Below are positions 1 through 8,110 of a DNA stretch of 64,000 nt, piece after piece. The number at the start of each line of letters is the position of its first letter. Within the stretch, counting starts at the first letter, position 1. The position numbers were made by a program, and so were the translations under genes. The stretch comes from Aureimonas ureilytica. Its GTDB lineage: Bacteria; Pseudomonadota; Alphaproteobacteria; Rhizobiales; Rhizobiaceae. Below the pieces are notes generated by a model. That model ran no database searches and was not told where the DNA came from. It worked only from the letters and a program-made list of their open reading frames with translations. The DNA lies in contig NZ_LDQA01000009.1 of the NCBI RefSeq assembly GCF_001475935.1, forward strand, positions 1 to 64,000, given 5' to 3'.

Positions 1-598
1 CAACACCCGTTGGTATGACGCCGATTGTCGGTGAGCACTGATACGAAGGGCGAGCGGCTGCACGACTGGACAATCTGGAACCGTTCGACCTCGAGGGTGC
101 CGGGTACGACGAGCGCCTGTCCGGTCTTTGAATGCGCGGATTTCTGATCCGTCGCCACCTCGCTGACGGGGAACTGGTCTTTTTCACCATCTGGTGCCCC
201 GCCGGCACGCCGATCGAGACGCTGGGCAAGGTCGACGGCTAGCGATGGGCGATCGTGAACAGCTGCGAGACGGCCAAGACCGCACTCGGCCTCGACCACA
301 ATGAAACGCGTTCCTGGCACGGCTGGCACCGCCATGTCTCGCTCGTCATGCTGGCCTTCGCCCTAATGAGTGCGATCCGTCACAAGGCCGATAGTGTGAT
401 ACCGGTTAAAAAGGAGCTCAAAGCCAAAGCCTTGAACTCCTCGATGATCGGCTGGTCCGTTCAGGAAATCCGCCGCGTCGCCTGTCGCCTGGCGAGGCGA
501 CGTATCAACGTCGGCCACGCCGCCACGAGGGTCGCTCTGGGGAGGAACATCACGTCGTCGCGCGTGCATCTCATATCAAACATGAAACGCAACTGTAG
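1..598 (+). pseudogene. IS701-family transposase remnant (C-terminal part)
   Basis: Decayed transposase entering from the left edge. Stitching frames gives IS701-like segments in the correct order: TKGERLHDW near position 50, then after a frame change a block ending RGFLIRRHLADGE, then CPAGTPIETLGKVDG, then the hallmark ETAKTALGLDHNETRSWHGW, then WSVQEIRRVACRLARRRI. The last segment, HHVVARASHIKHETQL, reaches a stop at 596-598 after another frame change. In-frame stops interrupt it, for example TAG at 240-242 directly before RWAI, so it cannot make an active enzyme. The family is recognised from remembered IS701 conservation. No terminal inverted repeat was identified, and the 5' part lies outside the window. 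Confidence 0.85.
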
Positions 599-666
599 TT
601 CTAACCGTCCTGCGGGAGCATCGTCCCATCAGACTTCTGCGGCAGGGGCTTAAAAGGGGTGTCGGC

Positions 667-1473
667 CTACGCGCCAGACATCTTGCCGAAGACCCTATTA
701 TCCGCGCCTGGAACACCCCCATAAGGAGCCCAGCTTCCCGCTAATGCAAAGCCCACATCGACGGGAATGGAAACACCAGTGACAGCTGACGATGCACTCG
801 AAATTAGAAAGGCCACGACATTTGCGACCTCGGTCGTTTCCACCATTCGGCCCATCGCCGTGTTGGCAGTCATGCGCGTCTCATCGCGCATTCCGCTGTC
901 GATCTGCGCTTGCAGCGCGGGGGTGCGGGTGTACCCGGGCTCCACGGAATTGACACGCAATCCGCCTCTGCCCCATTCGACCGCTAGGCCCGCAACAAGG
1001 TTTGATATCGCGGCTTTACCGGGACCGTAAGAATGCAGAGGTGTGGAACATCTTGCAGTAATTGAGCTGATCGCTACAAGGCTACCAGAGGCGCGCTTCA
1101 GCATATGACGCCCCATCTCTCTCAAACACAGGAATGTGCCCCGTGTATTGATGGCATGGACGCGATCATAGATGTCCAGGGGTAACGTTGCGGCCGGAAA
1201 AGGCGGCTGAACAATACCGGCCGAGGTAACACCACCTGCAATCGGTCCGAACTCACGTTCCACCGCTTCGATGGCAGCGATAACGCTTTTCTCGTCGGTC
1301 ACATCGACTTCGAAGGCACGGCCGCCCAATTTCTTCGCGACGGCTTCCGACAGATCAAGATTGCGATCCAAGATCGCTACCTTCGCTCCGGACTGCGCAA
1401 GAACGGATGCACACGCCTCGCCAATGCCGCTCGCGCCACCCGTTACGACTATTACATCGCCAGAAATATTCAT
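667..1473 (-). CDS. SDR-family NAD-dependent oxidoreductase
   Basis: Classical short-chain dehydrogenase of 268 residues, a normal family length. The Rossmann motif TGGASGIG is at residues 11-18. An Asp at about 36 (ILDRN), at the end of the second strand, favours NAD over NADP. The catalytic set is Ser136/137 in AISS with Tyr149-x-x-x-Lys153 (YGPGK). The usual NNAG motif appears as TSAG at about 83-86. It probably oxidises or reduces a hydroxyl/keto group of a small metabolite in the cytoplasm; the substrate cannot be read. It is divergent from the IclR-family gene at 1733 and lies in the lower-GC block with the carboxylase operon, so it may supply or consume that pathway's oxo-acid. The C-terminal tail beyond the SDR core (about 245-268) is unassigned. 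Confidence 0.9.
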   Translation of the reverse strand: MNISGDVIVVTGGASGIGEACASVLAQSGAKVAILDRNLDLSEAVAKKLGGRAFEVDVTDEKSVIAAIEAVEREFGPIAGGVTSAGIVQPPFPAATLPLDIYDRVHAINTRGTFLCLREMGRHMLKRASGSLVAISSITARCSTPLHSYGPGKAAISNLVAGLAVEWGRGGLRVNSVEPGYTRTPALQAQIDSGMRDETRMTANTAMGRMVETTEVANVVAFLISSASSAVTGVSIPVDVGFALAGSWAPYGGVPGADNRVFGKMSGA

Positions 1474-1682
1474 TCTCCTCCCCTATCTCTTTTTCGATTG
1501 GATCAGTTTCGTTTGCTGGACGCACCGATCTTGCTGAAACGACTTGCGCTCGCTTGGATGAAACGACAACAGCTGTTTGACAGCACAAGCTCCGAGGCTA
1601 ATTTTCGGGCTGACAGTATTCGGCGAGCATATGATCAATCGATCGGGCGACCGCTTCACACTCCAACCTCTACGCTTGTGTG

Positions 1683-1698
1683 GTTCATCATATTGAAC
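1683..1698. promoter_or_regulatory. Putative IclR-type operator, GTTC-N8-GAAC
   Basis: GTTCATCATATTGAAC, a 16-bp palindrome with 4-bp arms and an AT-rich 8-bp centre. It lies 34 bases before the IclR start codon. A second half-site-like TGAACTAT follows at 1713-1720, a direct repeat of TGAACTAT at 1694-1701. The same GTTC-N8-GAAC arrangement recurs at 3540-3555 before the carboxylase operon. I infer autoregulation and possible control of the divergent SDR gene. Confidence 0.55.
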
Positions 1699-1732
1699 TA
1701 TGATCGACCAAATGAACTATACTGAGGAGAAA

Positions 1733-2557
1733 ATGACGATGTCAAGAGAGGCTCTCACAAGCCGGATCGAGGGTCGCACGGAGGAAAATGTTCCCGCACT
1801 GCGCCGAGCGTTCCAGATTCTTGACCTCGTAGCCGGCTCCGACGGATCACTGAACGCCGCGGAGATAACCCGAGGTCTTTCCTTACCCAAAAGTACCGTG
1901 CATGGACTTTTGAAAGTCATGGTTGAACTCAACGTCCTCGTGAGAAGTTCAAATGGCTCATTTAAGCTTGGCCCTCACCTGATGCGCTGGGCACACGGTT
2001 TTCTGGCAGAGGTCGATGTTGTATCGGCATTTCAAGAATTCTTTGCCGTGGATACAGCCCTTTCGCAGTATACGATTACGCTGGCGGTTCTGGATGGCGA
2101 TCACGTCGTCTACATCGGATGTCGAAACTCCAATCAGCCCTTGGGTTTGACATTCAGGATCGGCATGCGTCTGCCTGCTCCCTTTACGGCAACGGGCAAG
2201 ATGCTTCTCTCACAGCTGCCCGACGCAGACCTGGTTGAGATGCTTGGTGGTCGTTTTCCAGCCCCCATGACGGCGCAAAGCGTTTCCTCGCTTGATGAAC
2301 TCAGGAAAGAATTGCAGATCATACGCCAACGCGGCTATTCTATTGATGATGGCGAGGTGCGTGCCGGAATCATCTGTATCGGCTCTGTTATCCGCGATCA
2401 TTCTGGCAAGGTGATTGCAGGCATAGCGACCAGTCTGCTTCGCAGCGATTCGACACAGGAAATCATTGAAGAACTCGGCGCCCGAATGATCTCGATCGCC
2501 GGCAGATTGTCACAACGCATGGGTATTACTGCAGGTCCAGATAGTCCAGTGGCGTAA
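1733..2557 (+). CDS. IclR-family transcriptional regulator
   Basis: Cytoplasmic one-component regulator, 274 residues from the chosen start. The N-terminal winged helix (from LRRAFQILDLVAG through the recognition segment SLPKSTVHGLLKVM) is followed by an IclR effector domain containing GLTFRIGMRLPAPFTATGK and GYSIDDGEVRAGIICIGSVI. That C-terminal pattern is typical of the family, which senses small organic acids. I chose ATG 1733 because GAGGAG ends about four bases upstream; an in-frame ATG at 1700 lacks such a site. It is divergent from the SDR gene and upstream of the biotin-dependent carboxylase operon, with an IS110 remnant between. Shared palindromes suggest it controls both its own gene and the carboxylase operon. 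Codons are visibly less GC-rich than in most of the window, consistent with acquisition by transfer. The effector is unknown. Confidence 0.92.
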   Translation: MTMSREALTSRIEGRTEENVPALRRAFQILDLVAGSDGSLNAAEITRGLSLPKSTVHGLLKVMVELNVLVRSSNGSFKLGPHLMRWAHGFLAEVDVVSAFQEFFAVDTALSQYTITLAVLDGDHVVYIGCRNSNQPLGLTFRIGMRLPAPFTATGKMLLSQLPDADLVEMLGGRFPAPMTAQSVSSLDELRKELQIIRQRGYSIDDGEVRAGIICIGSVIRDHSGKVIAGIATSLLRSDSTQEIIEELGARMISIAGRLSQRMGITAGPDSPVA

Positions 2558-2841
2558 AACGCTCCCTCTCGGGCTCTTCTCTATTCGGTGTGTCGAGGTC
2601 GAGCGCCCCTGAGCTGACGCCTCGCCTTGGCTGATGTGTGATCCCTTGGCTGTCGCGCTTCTCTTCGGATCGAACCGGGTGGGCTCTCCCCTGATGGGAT
2701 CGGAATGAGCGAGGCAGTTCCATCTGTTGCGCTTGCCTATCGCGCGATGGGCATGATCGGCTCGAGAGCCGGTGCGAGCTGCCTCATTCCCCGCCTCGCA
2801 GGGAGCACATTCTCGTTGGGGCGGCTCGTCGATTAATCGGT

Positions 2842-3250
2842 CTACTCTTGAAGGCGCTTCTTCTCGCCAGGCGCAGCTCCGGCCGTTGCCCGTGTCCACT
2901 GAAACTCGCTCCCATCCCCAGAAGCGGTGAAGGATGACGGCCAAGCGCCGCGATAGTACGACGATGGCTGGTTTCGTCCCGTGCCGCTTGGGGCAGGTTC
3001 GCTGCCAAGGCTCTCAGCCCTGACCATCCGCGGCCAGGGGTCAGCAGCATCGGGGCCGCTTCGAACAGAAGGCGGCGCATCATCGCGTCGCCGTAGCGCG
3101 AGATGCGCTCCATTTCCCCGGATGGGTTGAGCCGAGGCACCAGCACCGGAGCGGACCCGACGGCCTTCCAGTTCGAGAACCGGCCGGGATCGTCGGTTAT
3201 GACGACAAAGGCCGGCGACAGCACCGGCCCGATGCCCCGGAGCGCTTACC
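2842..3250 (-). pseudogene. IS110-family transposase remnant
   Basis: Reading the minus strand across two frames recovers the C-terminal half of an IS110 (COG3547) transposase. RGIGPVLSPAFVVITDD is followed by FSNWKAVGSAPVLVPR, then SGEMERISRYGDAMMRRLLFEAA, then WSGLRALAANLP. After frame changes come AVILHRFWG and DGSEFQWTRA, ending at a stop at 2842. The ISRYGDAMMRRLLYEAA-type block is the family's most recognisable segment. Frameshifts, and the absence of the N-terminal DEDD nuclease half, show it is dead. It sits between the IclR gene and the operon that gene probably controls. Confidence 0.75.
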
Positions 3251-3252
3251 AA

Positions 3253-3808
3253 CCGGCGGCACCAAGACGAGACGCCTGCTCAGGAGCGCTAGAACCTCAG
3301 CACGCCGAATAAAGGGGAGACACCGAACACGGCATCGAGCGCTGGCGCTTCAAAAATTTACTCTGACCCAGCGCTCCCCAATTCCCCCGCCCCGGCCCTA
3401 CCCGCTGCAGGCGATTCTCGGCGGCATCATTCTTACCCAAGGTTGGCCTCATCCGTCGCTATGCGCGAAACCACGGAAAGCCCGACCGACCAGCTTGACA
3501 ATCAAGCGGCCCATCGTATCATTCAACCTAATGATCTAAGTTCAATATATGGAACAATAGCGAGAGGCCTCTTTGCTGAAGGACATTGCTCATCGGTCAT
3601 ATCCGCGTGCGCAATGCGGGGCGTAGCTGCCACCAATAAAAAATGCAGTATCATATAATATTAAGTGGCGTCTTTGCTCCGACCCGCCGGCCGGAAAACT
3701 CTCGCTTATCCGTTCGAATTCCGGCGTCTCAGTAGTCGATTAGCAACTCAAGACACGAGACTCTTAGAAAGGCCGCACGTGCGCACTTCGGAAACAATCG
3801 CATCGCTC
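3253..3808. other. Non-coding interval upstream of the carboxylase operon
   Basis: No convincing gene. It holds an inverted repeat with arms AGCGCTGG (3338-3345) and CCAGCGCT (3368-3375), possibly an insertion-sequence scar, and the palindrome at 3540-3555. Bases 3500-3670 are markedly AT-richer than the surroundings, as expected for a promoter. A frame open from a GTG at 3665 leads into the carboxyltransferase gene, but its extra 48 residues do not resemble the family. Confidence 0.5.
3540..3555. promoter_or_regulatory. Second putative IclR-type operator, GTTC-N8-GAAC
   Basis: GTTCAATATATGGAAC. It has the same arms and 8-base AT-rich spacing as the palindrome before the IclR gene, and the match continues beyond it (ACAATAG here, ACTATGA there). 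It lies about 255 bases before the chosen start of the carboxyltransferase gene, so I infer control of the carboxylase operon. Confidence 0.55.
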
Positions 3809-5311
3809 ATGAGCAAGGGGGGGCGACCAGCAGGGAGTCGCCGTGAGATCAAGATCGTTGATACGACGCTGCGCGACGCCCATCAGAGCCTTTGGGCTAC
3901 GCGGATGCGAACCGATCACATTCTGTCCATGACAGAAGATTTCGACGCCGCGAACTTCCATCAGGTGGACCTGATGGCACCAATTCAGTTCGATGTCGCG
4001 GTTCGTTATCTCAAGGAGGATCCATGGGAGCGGGTTCGCCTGGCTCATCGGCATGCGCCAAATGCCAAATTTCGGGCGCTCATCCGGTCGAAGAATATCG
4101 CCTCGTTCGACTTTCTGGCCGATGATGTCATTGAAGCGTGGGTGGACCGACTCTACGCTAATGGATTCCGAGTCATCGGATCGTTCGATGGGCTGAACGA
4201 TATCGACAATATTGCGCCGGGTCTAATTCAAGCGAAAAAGTTGGGCGCATCAACCTTCGGTGCACTCGCTTTCTGCGAAAGTCCGGTTCACACCGATGCC
4301 CTTTATATTGAAAAGGCAAGGGAGTACCTGGAAAAGACGGATGTCGATGCGATCATGCTGAAGGATGCCGGGGGTCTTCTGACGCCTGAGCGTATTCGGA
4401 CCTTGGTTCCCGCCATCAAGGACGTCATCGGTGACCGACCGCTTGAGATCCACAGCCATTGCCTGACGGGCCTTGCTCCTCTTGTCTATCTCGAGGCGGT
4501 CGAACTCGGCGCTGATGTGCTTCACACGTCGATTGCGCCTCTCGCCAATGGTAACGGGCAGCCTGCAACCCAAGCCATTGTGCGCGATCTGCGTGCGCTC
4601 GGTTATGTGGTCCATGTGGATGACGCACGGATCGATGCTATCGGTAAAAGACTGACCGAGATTGCCGAGACCGAGGAGAAGCCCCTTGGAAGGCCGGTGG
4701 CCTATGACGGCCTCCACTACATGCATCAACTACCCGGCGGGATGCTATCGAATTTTCATTCGCAACTCGCGACGGCCGGGCTCTCGCATCGTTTTGACGA
4801 ACTTCTTCACGAAGTCGGGCGTGTACGAGAGGAACTCGCCTATCCAATCATGATCACGCCATTCGCCCAGTTCGTGGGGACACAAGCTGTGATGAATGTC
4901 ATTTCAGGCGAGCGCTACGGCATTGTTCCAAACGAGATCAAGAAATACGTGCTTGGTTACTATGGCAAGCTGCTTGCGCCTATCGCCCCTGATCTTCGTG
5001 CTCGCATCATCGCCAACGGCGCCTCGGATATCCCGCTGGAGCCGTCGCTTATAGAGCCGATGTTGCCAAGTCTCAGAAAGCAATATCCAGACGAGGATAT
5101 AGATCATCTTTTGCTGCGCGCAATGTTCCCGGGGTCGCAGGTCGATGAGATGAAGAAGACTGTAGCCTCGCACGTTTCCGGAGGCGAGCGGCAATATCCT
5201 CTGCTTGAACTCGTCCAATCGCTCTACGGGAAAATGAGCGTGGGAACGACCGCCGTTCGGTCCGCAGAGCTTTCAATCAGCCTGAAGAAGGGGTTAGAAA
5301 ATGCCGGATAA
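3809..5311 (+). CDS. HMGL-like biotin-dependent carboxyltransferase subunit (PycB/OadA type)
   Basis: Carboxyltransferase that moves CO2 between biotin and an organic acid, 500 residues from ATG 3809. The TIM-barrel signature DTTLRDAHQSLWATRMRT is at about 18-35. The carbamylated metal-ligand lysine is Lys185 (LKDAGG), and the metal-binding His-x-His is 215-217 (EIHSH). SPVHT at about 158-162 and LPGGMLSN later are shared with oxaloacetate decarboxylase alpha and pyruvate carboxylase B subunits. Unlike OadA it has no attached biotin domain; the carrier is the next gene. No OadB-like sodium-pump gene is nearby, so carboxylation is likelier than decarboxylation. The stop overlaps the carrier start by 11 bases. 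ATG 3809 fits family N-termini; the upstream GTG at 3665 has no good ribosome site. The acceptor substrate is unknown. Confidence 0.85.
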   Translation: MSKGGRPAGSRREIKIVDTTLRDAHQSLWATRMRTDHILSMTEDFDAANFHQVDLMAPIQFDVAVRYLKEDPWERVRLAHRHAPNAKFRALIRSKNIASFDFLADDVIEAWVDRLYANGFRVIGSFDGLNDIDNIAPGLIQAKKLGASTFGALAFCESPVHTDALYIEKAREYLEKTDVDAIMLKDAGGLLTPERIRTLVPAIKDVIGDRPLEIHSHCLTGLAPLVYLEAVELGADVLHTSIAPLANGNGQPATQAIVRDLRALGYVVHVDDARIDAIGKRLTEIAETEEKPLGRPVAYDGLHYMHQLPGGMLSNFHSQLATAGLSHRFDELLHEVGRVREELAYPIMITPFAQFVGTQAVMNVISGERYGIVPNEIKKYVLGYYGKLLAPIAPDLRARIIANGASDIPLEPSLIEPMLPSLRKQYPDEDIDHLLLRAMFPGSQVDEMKKTVASHVSGGERQYPLLELVQSLYGKMSVGTTAVRSAELSISLKKGLENAG

Positions 5312-5807
5312 GTCGCCTGATCTGAAAGAACTCAAGGCTATCGTCGACTGGATCAGCGTAACGGACAATATTTCACAGTTCTCACTGAAGTTCGCCGATG
5401 TCGAGATCTTTCTGTCTCGTGAGCAGCGAGGGGACTCACCCCCCATCCATCAGATAGCCGCTATCCCACCTTCGGCGCCTGCGCCGGTCGCGCAGCCTGC
5501 CCCTGACACGAATCCGATGCCCCAAGCCGCCAAGCAAGCGGTCAAAGACGCGCTCGCCGACGACGAGGTCATCGTCAAAGCGCCTATGGTTGGCGTTTTC
5601 TACGCCAAGCCAAAACCCGGGGCGGAAGACTTCGTGGCAGTCGGCGATAAGGTCCGCGCGGATACGGTGGTGTGCATCGTCGAAGTCATGAAGCTGATGA
5701 CCAATATCGAGGCGGGTGTTTCAGGAACTGTGACGCGCATTTTGGTGGAAAACGAGCAGGCGGTTGAGTTCGGGCAGTCGCTCATTGTCATCAAGCGTGA
5801 TGCGTGA
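5301..5807 (+). CDS. Biotin carboxyl carrier protein
   Basis: Carrier subunit of 168 residues. An N-terminal region of about 45 residues (LKELKAIVDWISVTDNISQF) resembles the AccB N-terminus. A Pro/Ala-rich flexible linker spans about 47-75, and the C-terminal biotinyl domain ends the protein. The biotinylation site is EVMKLM, with target Lys131. It ferries carboxybiotin between the biotin carboxylase encoded downstream and the carboxyltransferase encoded upstream. It overlaps the upstream gene by 11 bases, a sign of translational coupling, and precedes the carboxylase gene by 28 bases. It might be called AccB by similarity, but its partner is an HMGL-type transferase rather than AccA/AccD, so a dedicated carrier for this complex is the better reading. 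Confidence 0.92.
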   Translation: MPDKSPDLKELKAIVDWISVTDNISQFSLKFADVEIFLSREQRGDSPPIHQIAAIPPSAPAPVAQPAPDTNPMPQAAKQAVKDALADDEVIVKAPMVGVFYAKPKPGAEDFVAVGDKVRADTVVCIVEVMKLMTNIEAGVSGTVTRILVENEQAVEFGQSLIVIKRDA

Positions 5808-5835
5808 CGGGTTCTAGGCGCAGAGGAAAGACGGA

Positions 5836-7197
5836 ATGCCGCAGCTTTTGAAATCCGTGCTGATCGCCAACCGGGGCGAGATCGCGCTGCGCATCATCCG
5901 AGCCTGCAAGGAGCTTGGGATTCGAAGCGTGTTGGCCCATTCGGAGGCGGATGCGAACTCCTTGCCGGTGCGACTTGCCGATCAGGCCGTCTGCGTCGGC
6001 ACTGCACATCCGAAGTCGAGCTATCGCAATCCGCAGGCCATTCTGGGTGCGGCGCTCGCCTTCAAAATCGATGCCATTCACCCCGGTTACGGCTTTCTCT
6101 CTGAGAACGCCGATTTCGTCGAGATGTGCGAGAAGGAGGGTGTATGCTTTGTTGGCCCGGCCAGTCACGTCATCCGCAGCATGGGCGACAAGATTGAAGC
6201 CAAAAAGATCGCGCACCGCGCGAAGGTTCCAACGGTGCCCGGTTCCATCGGTGCTATCTCCGACTATCAGGAGGCCTTGGCGGTCGCGAGCGACGTCGGT
6301 TATCCATTGCTGATCAAGGCGGCCGCCGGCGGGGGCGGTCGCGGTATGCGCGTCGTGCGTTCGCCCGATACGCTCAAGAAAGACCTGTCGGAGATCATGT
6401 CGGAGGCGGAAGTCGCCTTCAACGATCCTTCCGTCTATATCGAGCGTTACTTGGTCGACATTCGCCATATCGAGATCCAAGTGATCTCGGATGGCGAGCA
6501 GACGTTGCACTTAGGCGAGCGTGACTGCACGGCGCAGAGACGGAACCAAAAGCTGATCGAAGAGTCGCCTTCGTTCGCCCTTAACCCCGAGTTGCGAGAA
6601 GGGTTGGCCGCGGCTGCCGTTGCTCTTTGTAATGAGGTTGGCTATCGCAATGCAGGAACTGTCGAATTCGTCTTCGATAATATAGAGCGTCAATACTACT
6701 TTATCGAGATGAACACCCGTATCCAGGTGGAGCATCCCGTCACCGAGATGGTCACGGGTGTCGATCTCATAAAGCTTCAGCTGCAAATCGCCAGCGGCAT
6801 TCCGCTTGCACTGCGTCAGGAGGACATCCGTCTCAGAGGTCACGCCATCGAGTGTCGGATCAATGCGGAGGATCCCGACCATGCGTTCGCACCCAGCCCC
6901 GGGACAATTCATAATTTTCGTGCGCCCGGTGGTTTCGGCGTCAGGCTGGATACTCACATCGAGACCAATTATGTGATCCCGCCGTTCTACGACAGTATGG
7001 TCGGCAAACTCATTTGCTGGGGAAACAACAGAGACGAGGCCATCGCCCGGATGCTGCTCGCACTCGATGAACTTGTTATCGATGGCGTCACGACGACAGC
7101 GCAGTTCCACAAGCGCGTCCTTGATCATCCTCGTTTCAGAGACGGCCAGTTCAACACGGCGTTCGTTGCCTCGCTGCTCGAGGGCTCCCCGGCGTGA
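5836..7197 (+). CDS. Biotin carboxylase subunit (AccC-like)
   Basis: ATP-grasp enzyme that carboxylates biotin on the carrier using bicarbonate and ATP; 453 residues, matching AccC. The N-terminal domain has LIANRGEIALRIIRAC and HPGYGFLSENA. The ATP-binding glycine loop is KAAAGGGGRGM at about 162-172. The active-site block EMNTRIQVEHPVTE follows, then the C-terminal domain with ECRINAED. It is the third gene of the carboxylase operon, 28 bases after the carrier gene, with GAAAGACGGA before the ATG. Grouped with the HMGL transferase, it makes a three-subunit acyl/oxo-acid carboxylase. It could in principle also serve as a second AccC for fatty-acid synthesis, but the operon context argues against that. 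Confidence 0.93.
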   Translation: MPQLLKSVLIANRGEIALRIIRACKELGIRSVLAHSEADANSLPVRLADQAVCVGTAHPKSSYRNPQAILGAALAFKIDAIHPGYGFLSENADFVEMCEKEGVCFVGPASHVIRSMGDKIEAKKIAHRAKVPTVPGSIGAISDYQEALAVASDVGYPLLIKAAAGGGGRGMRVVRSPDTLKKDLSEIMSEAEVAFNDPSVYIERYLVDIRHIEIQVISDGEQTLHLGERDCTAQRRNQKLIEESPSFALNPELREGLAAAAVALCNEVGYRNAGTVEFVFDNIERQYYFIEMNTRIQVEHPVTEMVTGVDLIKLQLQIASGIPLALRQEDIRLRGHAIECRINAEDPDHAFAPSPGTIHNFRAPGGFGVRLDTHIETNYVIPPFYDSMVGKLICWGNNRDEAIARMLLALDELVIDGVTTTAQFHKRVLDHPRFRDGQFNTAFVASLLEGSPA

Positions 7198-7658
7198 CGA
7201 AACTCACAAGAAGTGAGTAGGTCTCTCTGTTGGAACTGGGGCTTAACCCTCGAGCGGACCGAGTGAAGCAACGTCCCGCCGAGGTTTCAGCCCCAGTCCT
7301 TATACCGCCGCGCCTCTGCACGAACCTGTTGCCAGTATGGGTTTGCGGAGAGGGATCGGATGCGCTCCGGCTCGTTGGCAAGGGCTTTGCCGACATGGCA
7401 GCATGAGTCCATGGCGGCGCCGAGATCGGCGGATAGCCGGGCGAGAGGAAGCCCCTTTTGCGAGATGGGATACGTGGCCCGATCCATGCGCCAGCCGCAT
7501 GTCGGACGTGCGGGCGCTCGATAGCGAAGGGTTGCAAAGCTCCTCTTCGAGCTTTGCGCTACTGCCCGATGAGCGAGAGGCGTAGGTTCTGCGCATCGGA
7601 AGAACACGCACACGCCGGCCACCACCGATGAGAGGCCGGACACGAAAGGAAGCTACCC
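7198..7658. other. Intergenic region with nested inverted repeats
   Basis: Just after the biotin carboxylase stop a short hairpin ACTCAC/GTGAGT lies at 7202-7218. A longer inverted repeat, ACTGGGGCT (7235-7243) and AGCCCCAGT (7289-7297), follows. Neither has a T-run, so a classic terminator is not clear. A possible short minus-strand gene is listed separately. The rest is the upstream region of the DUF1127 gene. Confidence 0.4.
7287..7487 (-). CDS. Possible small hypothetical protein
   Basis: A 66-residue frame starting MDRATYPISQKG and ending NPYWQQVRAEARRYKDWG. The charged, tryptophan- and tyrosine-bearing C-terminus looks more protein-like than the usual antisense shadow, and no other gene competes here. 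There is no clear ribosome site before the ATG at 7487, and I recognise no family. It could be a true small protein, the tail of a decayed gene, or chance. Its stop lies in one arm of the inverted repeat at 7289-7297. Confidence 0.33.
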   Translation of the reverse strand: MDRATYPISQKGLPLARLSADLGAAMDSCCHVGKALANEPERIRSLSANPYWQQVRAEARRYKDWG

Positions 7659-7805
7659 ATGTCCCTCGCTCGCTCCTTCAGCACCTGGCGCCAGTATCGC
7701 AACACGGCCGCCGAGCTGAACCGTCTCTCGCGGCGCGAACTCTCGGACCTCGGTATTGCACGCTCCGACATCCCGGCCATCGCCCGTCAGGCGGTCCGCT
7801 CCTAA
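7659..7805 (+). CDS. DUF1127 domain small protein
   Basis: A 48-residue, Arg-rich protein: MSLARSFSTWRQYRNTAAEL, then LNRLSRRELSDLGIARSDIP, then IARQAVRS. The core R-x-Y-R-x-T-x-x-E-L followed by L-S-R-R-E-L-x-D-L-G-I is the DUF1127 (YjiS-like) signature found in many alphaproteobacterial micro-proteins. Some family members bind RNA or affect phosphate, carbon or stress responses; the role here cannot be read. AAAGGAAG about six bases before the ATG is a good ribosome site. A strong hairpin terminator follows at 7887-7923, so it is probably a monocistronic unit. Confidence 0.88.
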   Translation: MSLARSFSTWRQYRNTAAELNRLSRRELSDLGIARSDIPAIARQAVRS

Positions 7806-7886
7806 GTTTCTCCCTTTCGCTTCAGCTGGTCCTCCCCATCTGAAGCGAACCGGCCGAACGGTTCCTCCCACCCTTCGGCTTCTCTC

Positions 7887-7923
7887 AACGCCCTTGCCGG
7901 TCCTCCCCCGGCAGGGGCGTTTT
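7887..7923 (+). terminator. Rho-independent terminator after the DUF1127 gene
   Basis: The arms AACGCCC-t-TGCCGG and CCGGCA-g-GGGCGTT pair around a TCCTCCC loop and end in TTTT. It lies about 80 bases after the stop codon at 7805. Confidence 0.75.
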
Positions 7924-8110
7924 CGCGTCTCTGCGCATATGAGATCGACCCTGCTCCGGACAGGCACCGTCGGTTTCATGCCGTCGAAGCCCTGATCGCA
8001 CGATCCCGTTCCGGCATACCCGGGTTCCCCGCCAAGACACAGCATGTCAGGGCCATTCAGGGTTCAGAAAGAGGCATGGCCTAGGATCCCTCAAACGGGG
8101 ATTTCGGATC

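Noticed and set aside
3443-3658. 71-codon frame before the carboxylase operon
   Set aside because: It overlaps the AT-rich promoter region and the palindrome at 3540, with no ribosome site and no family likeness.
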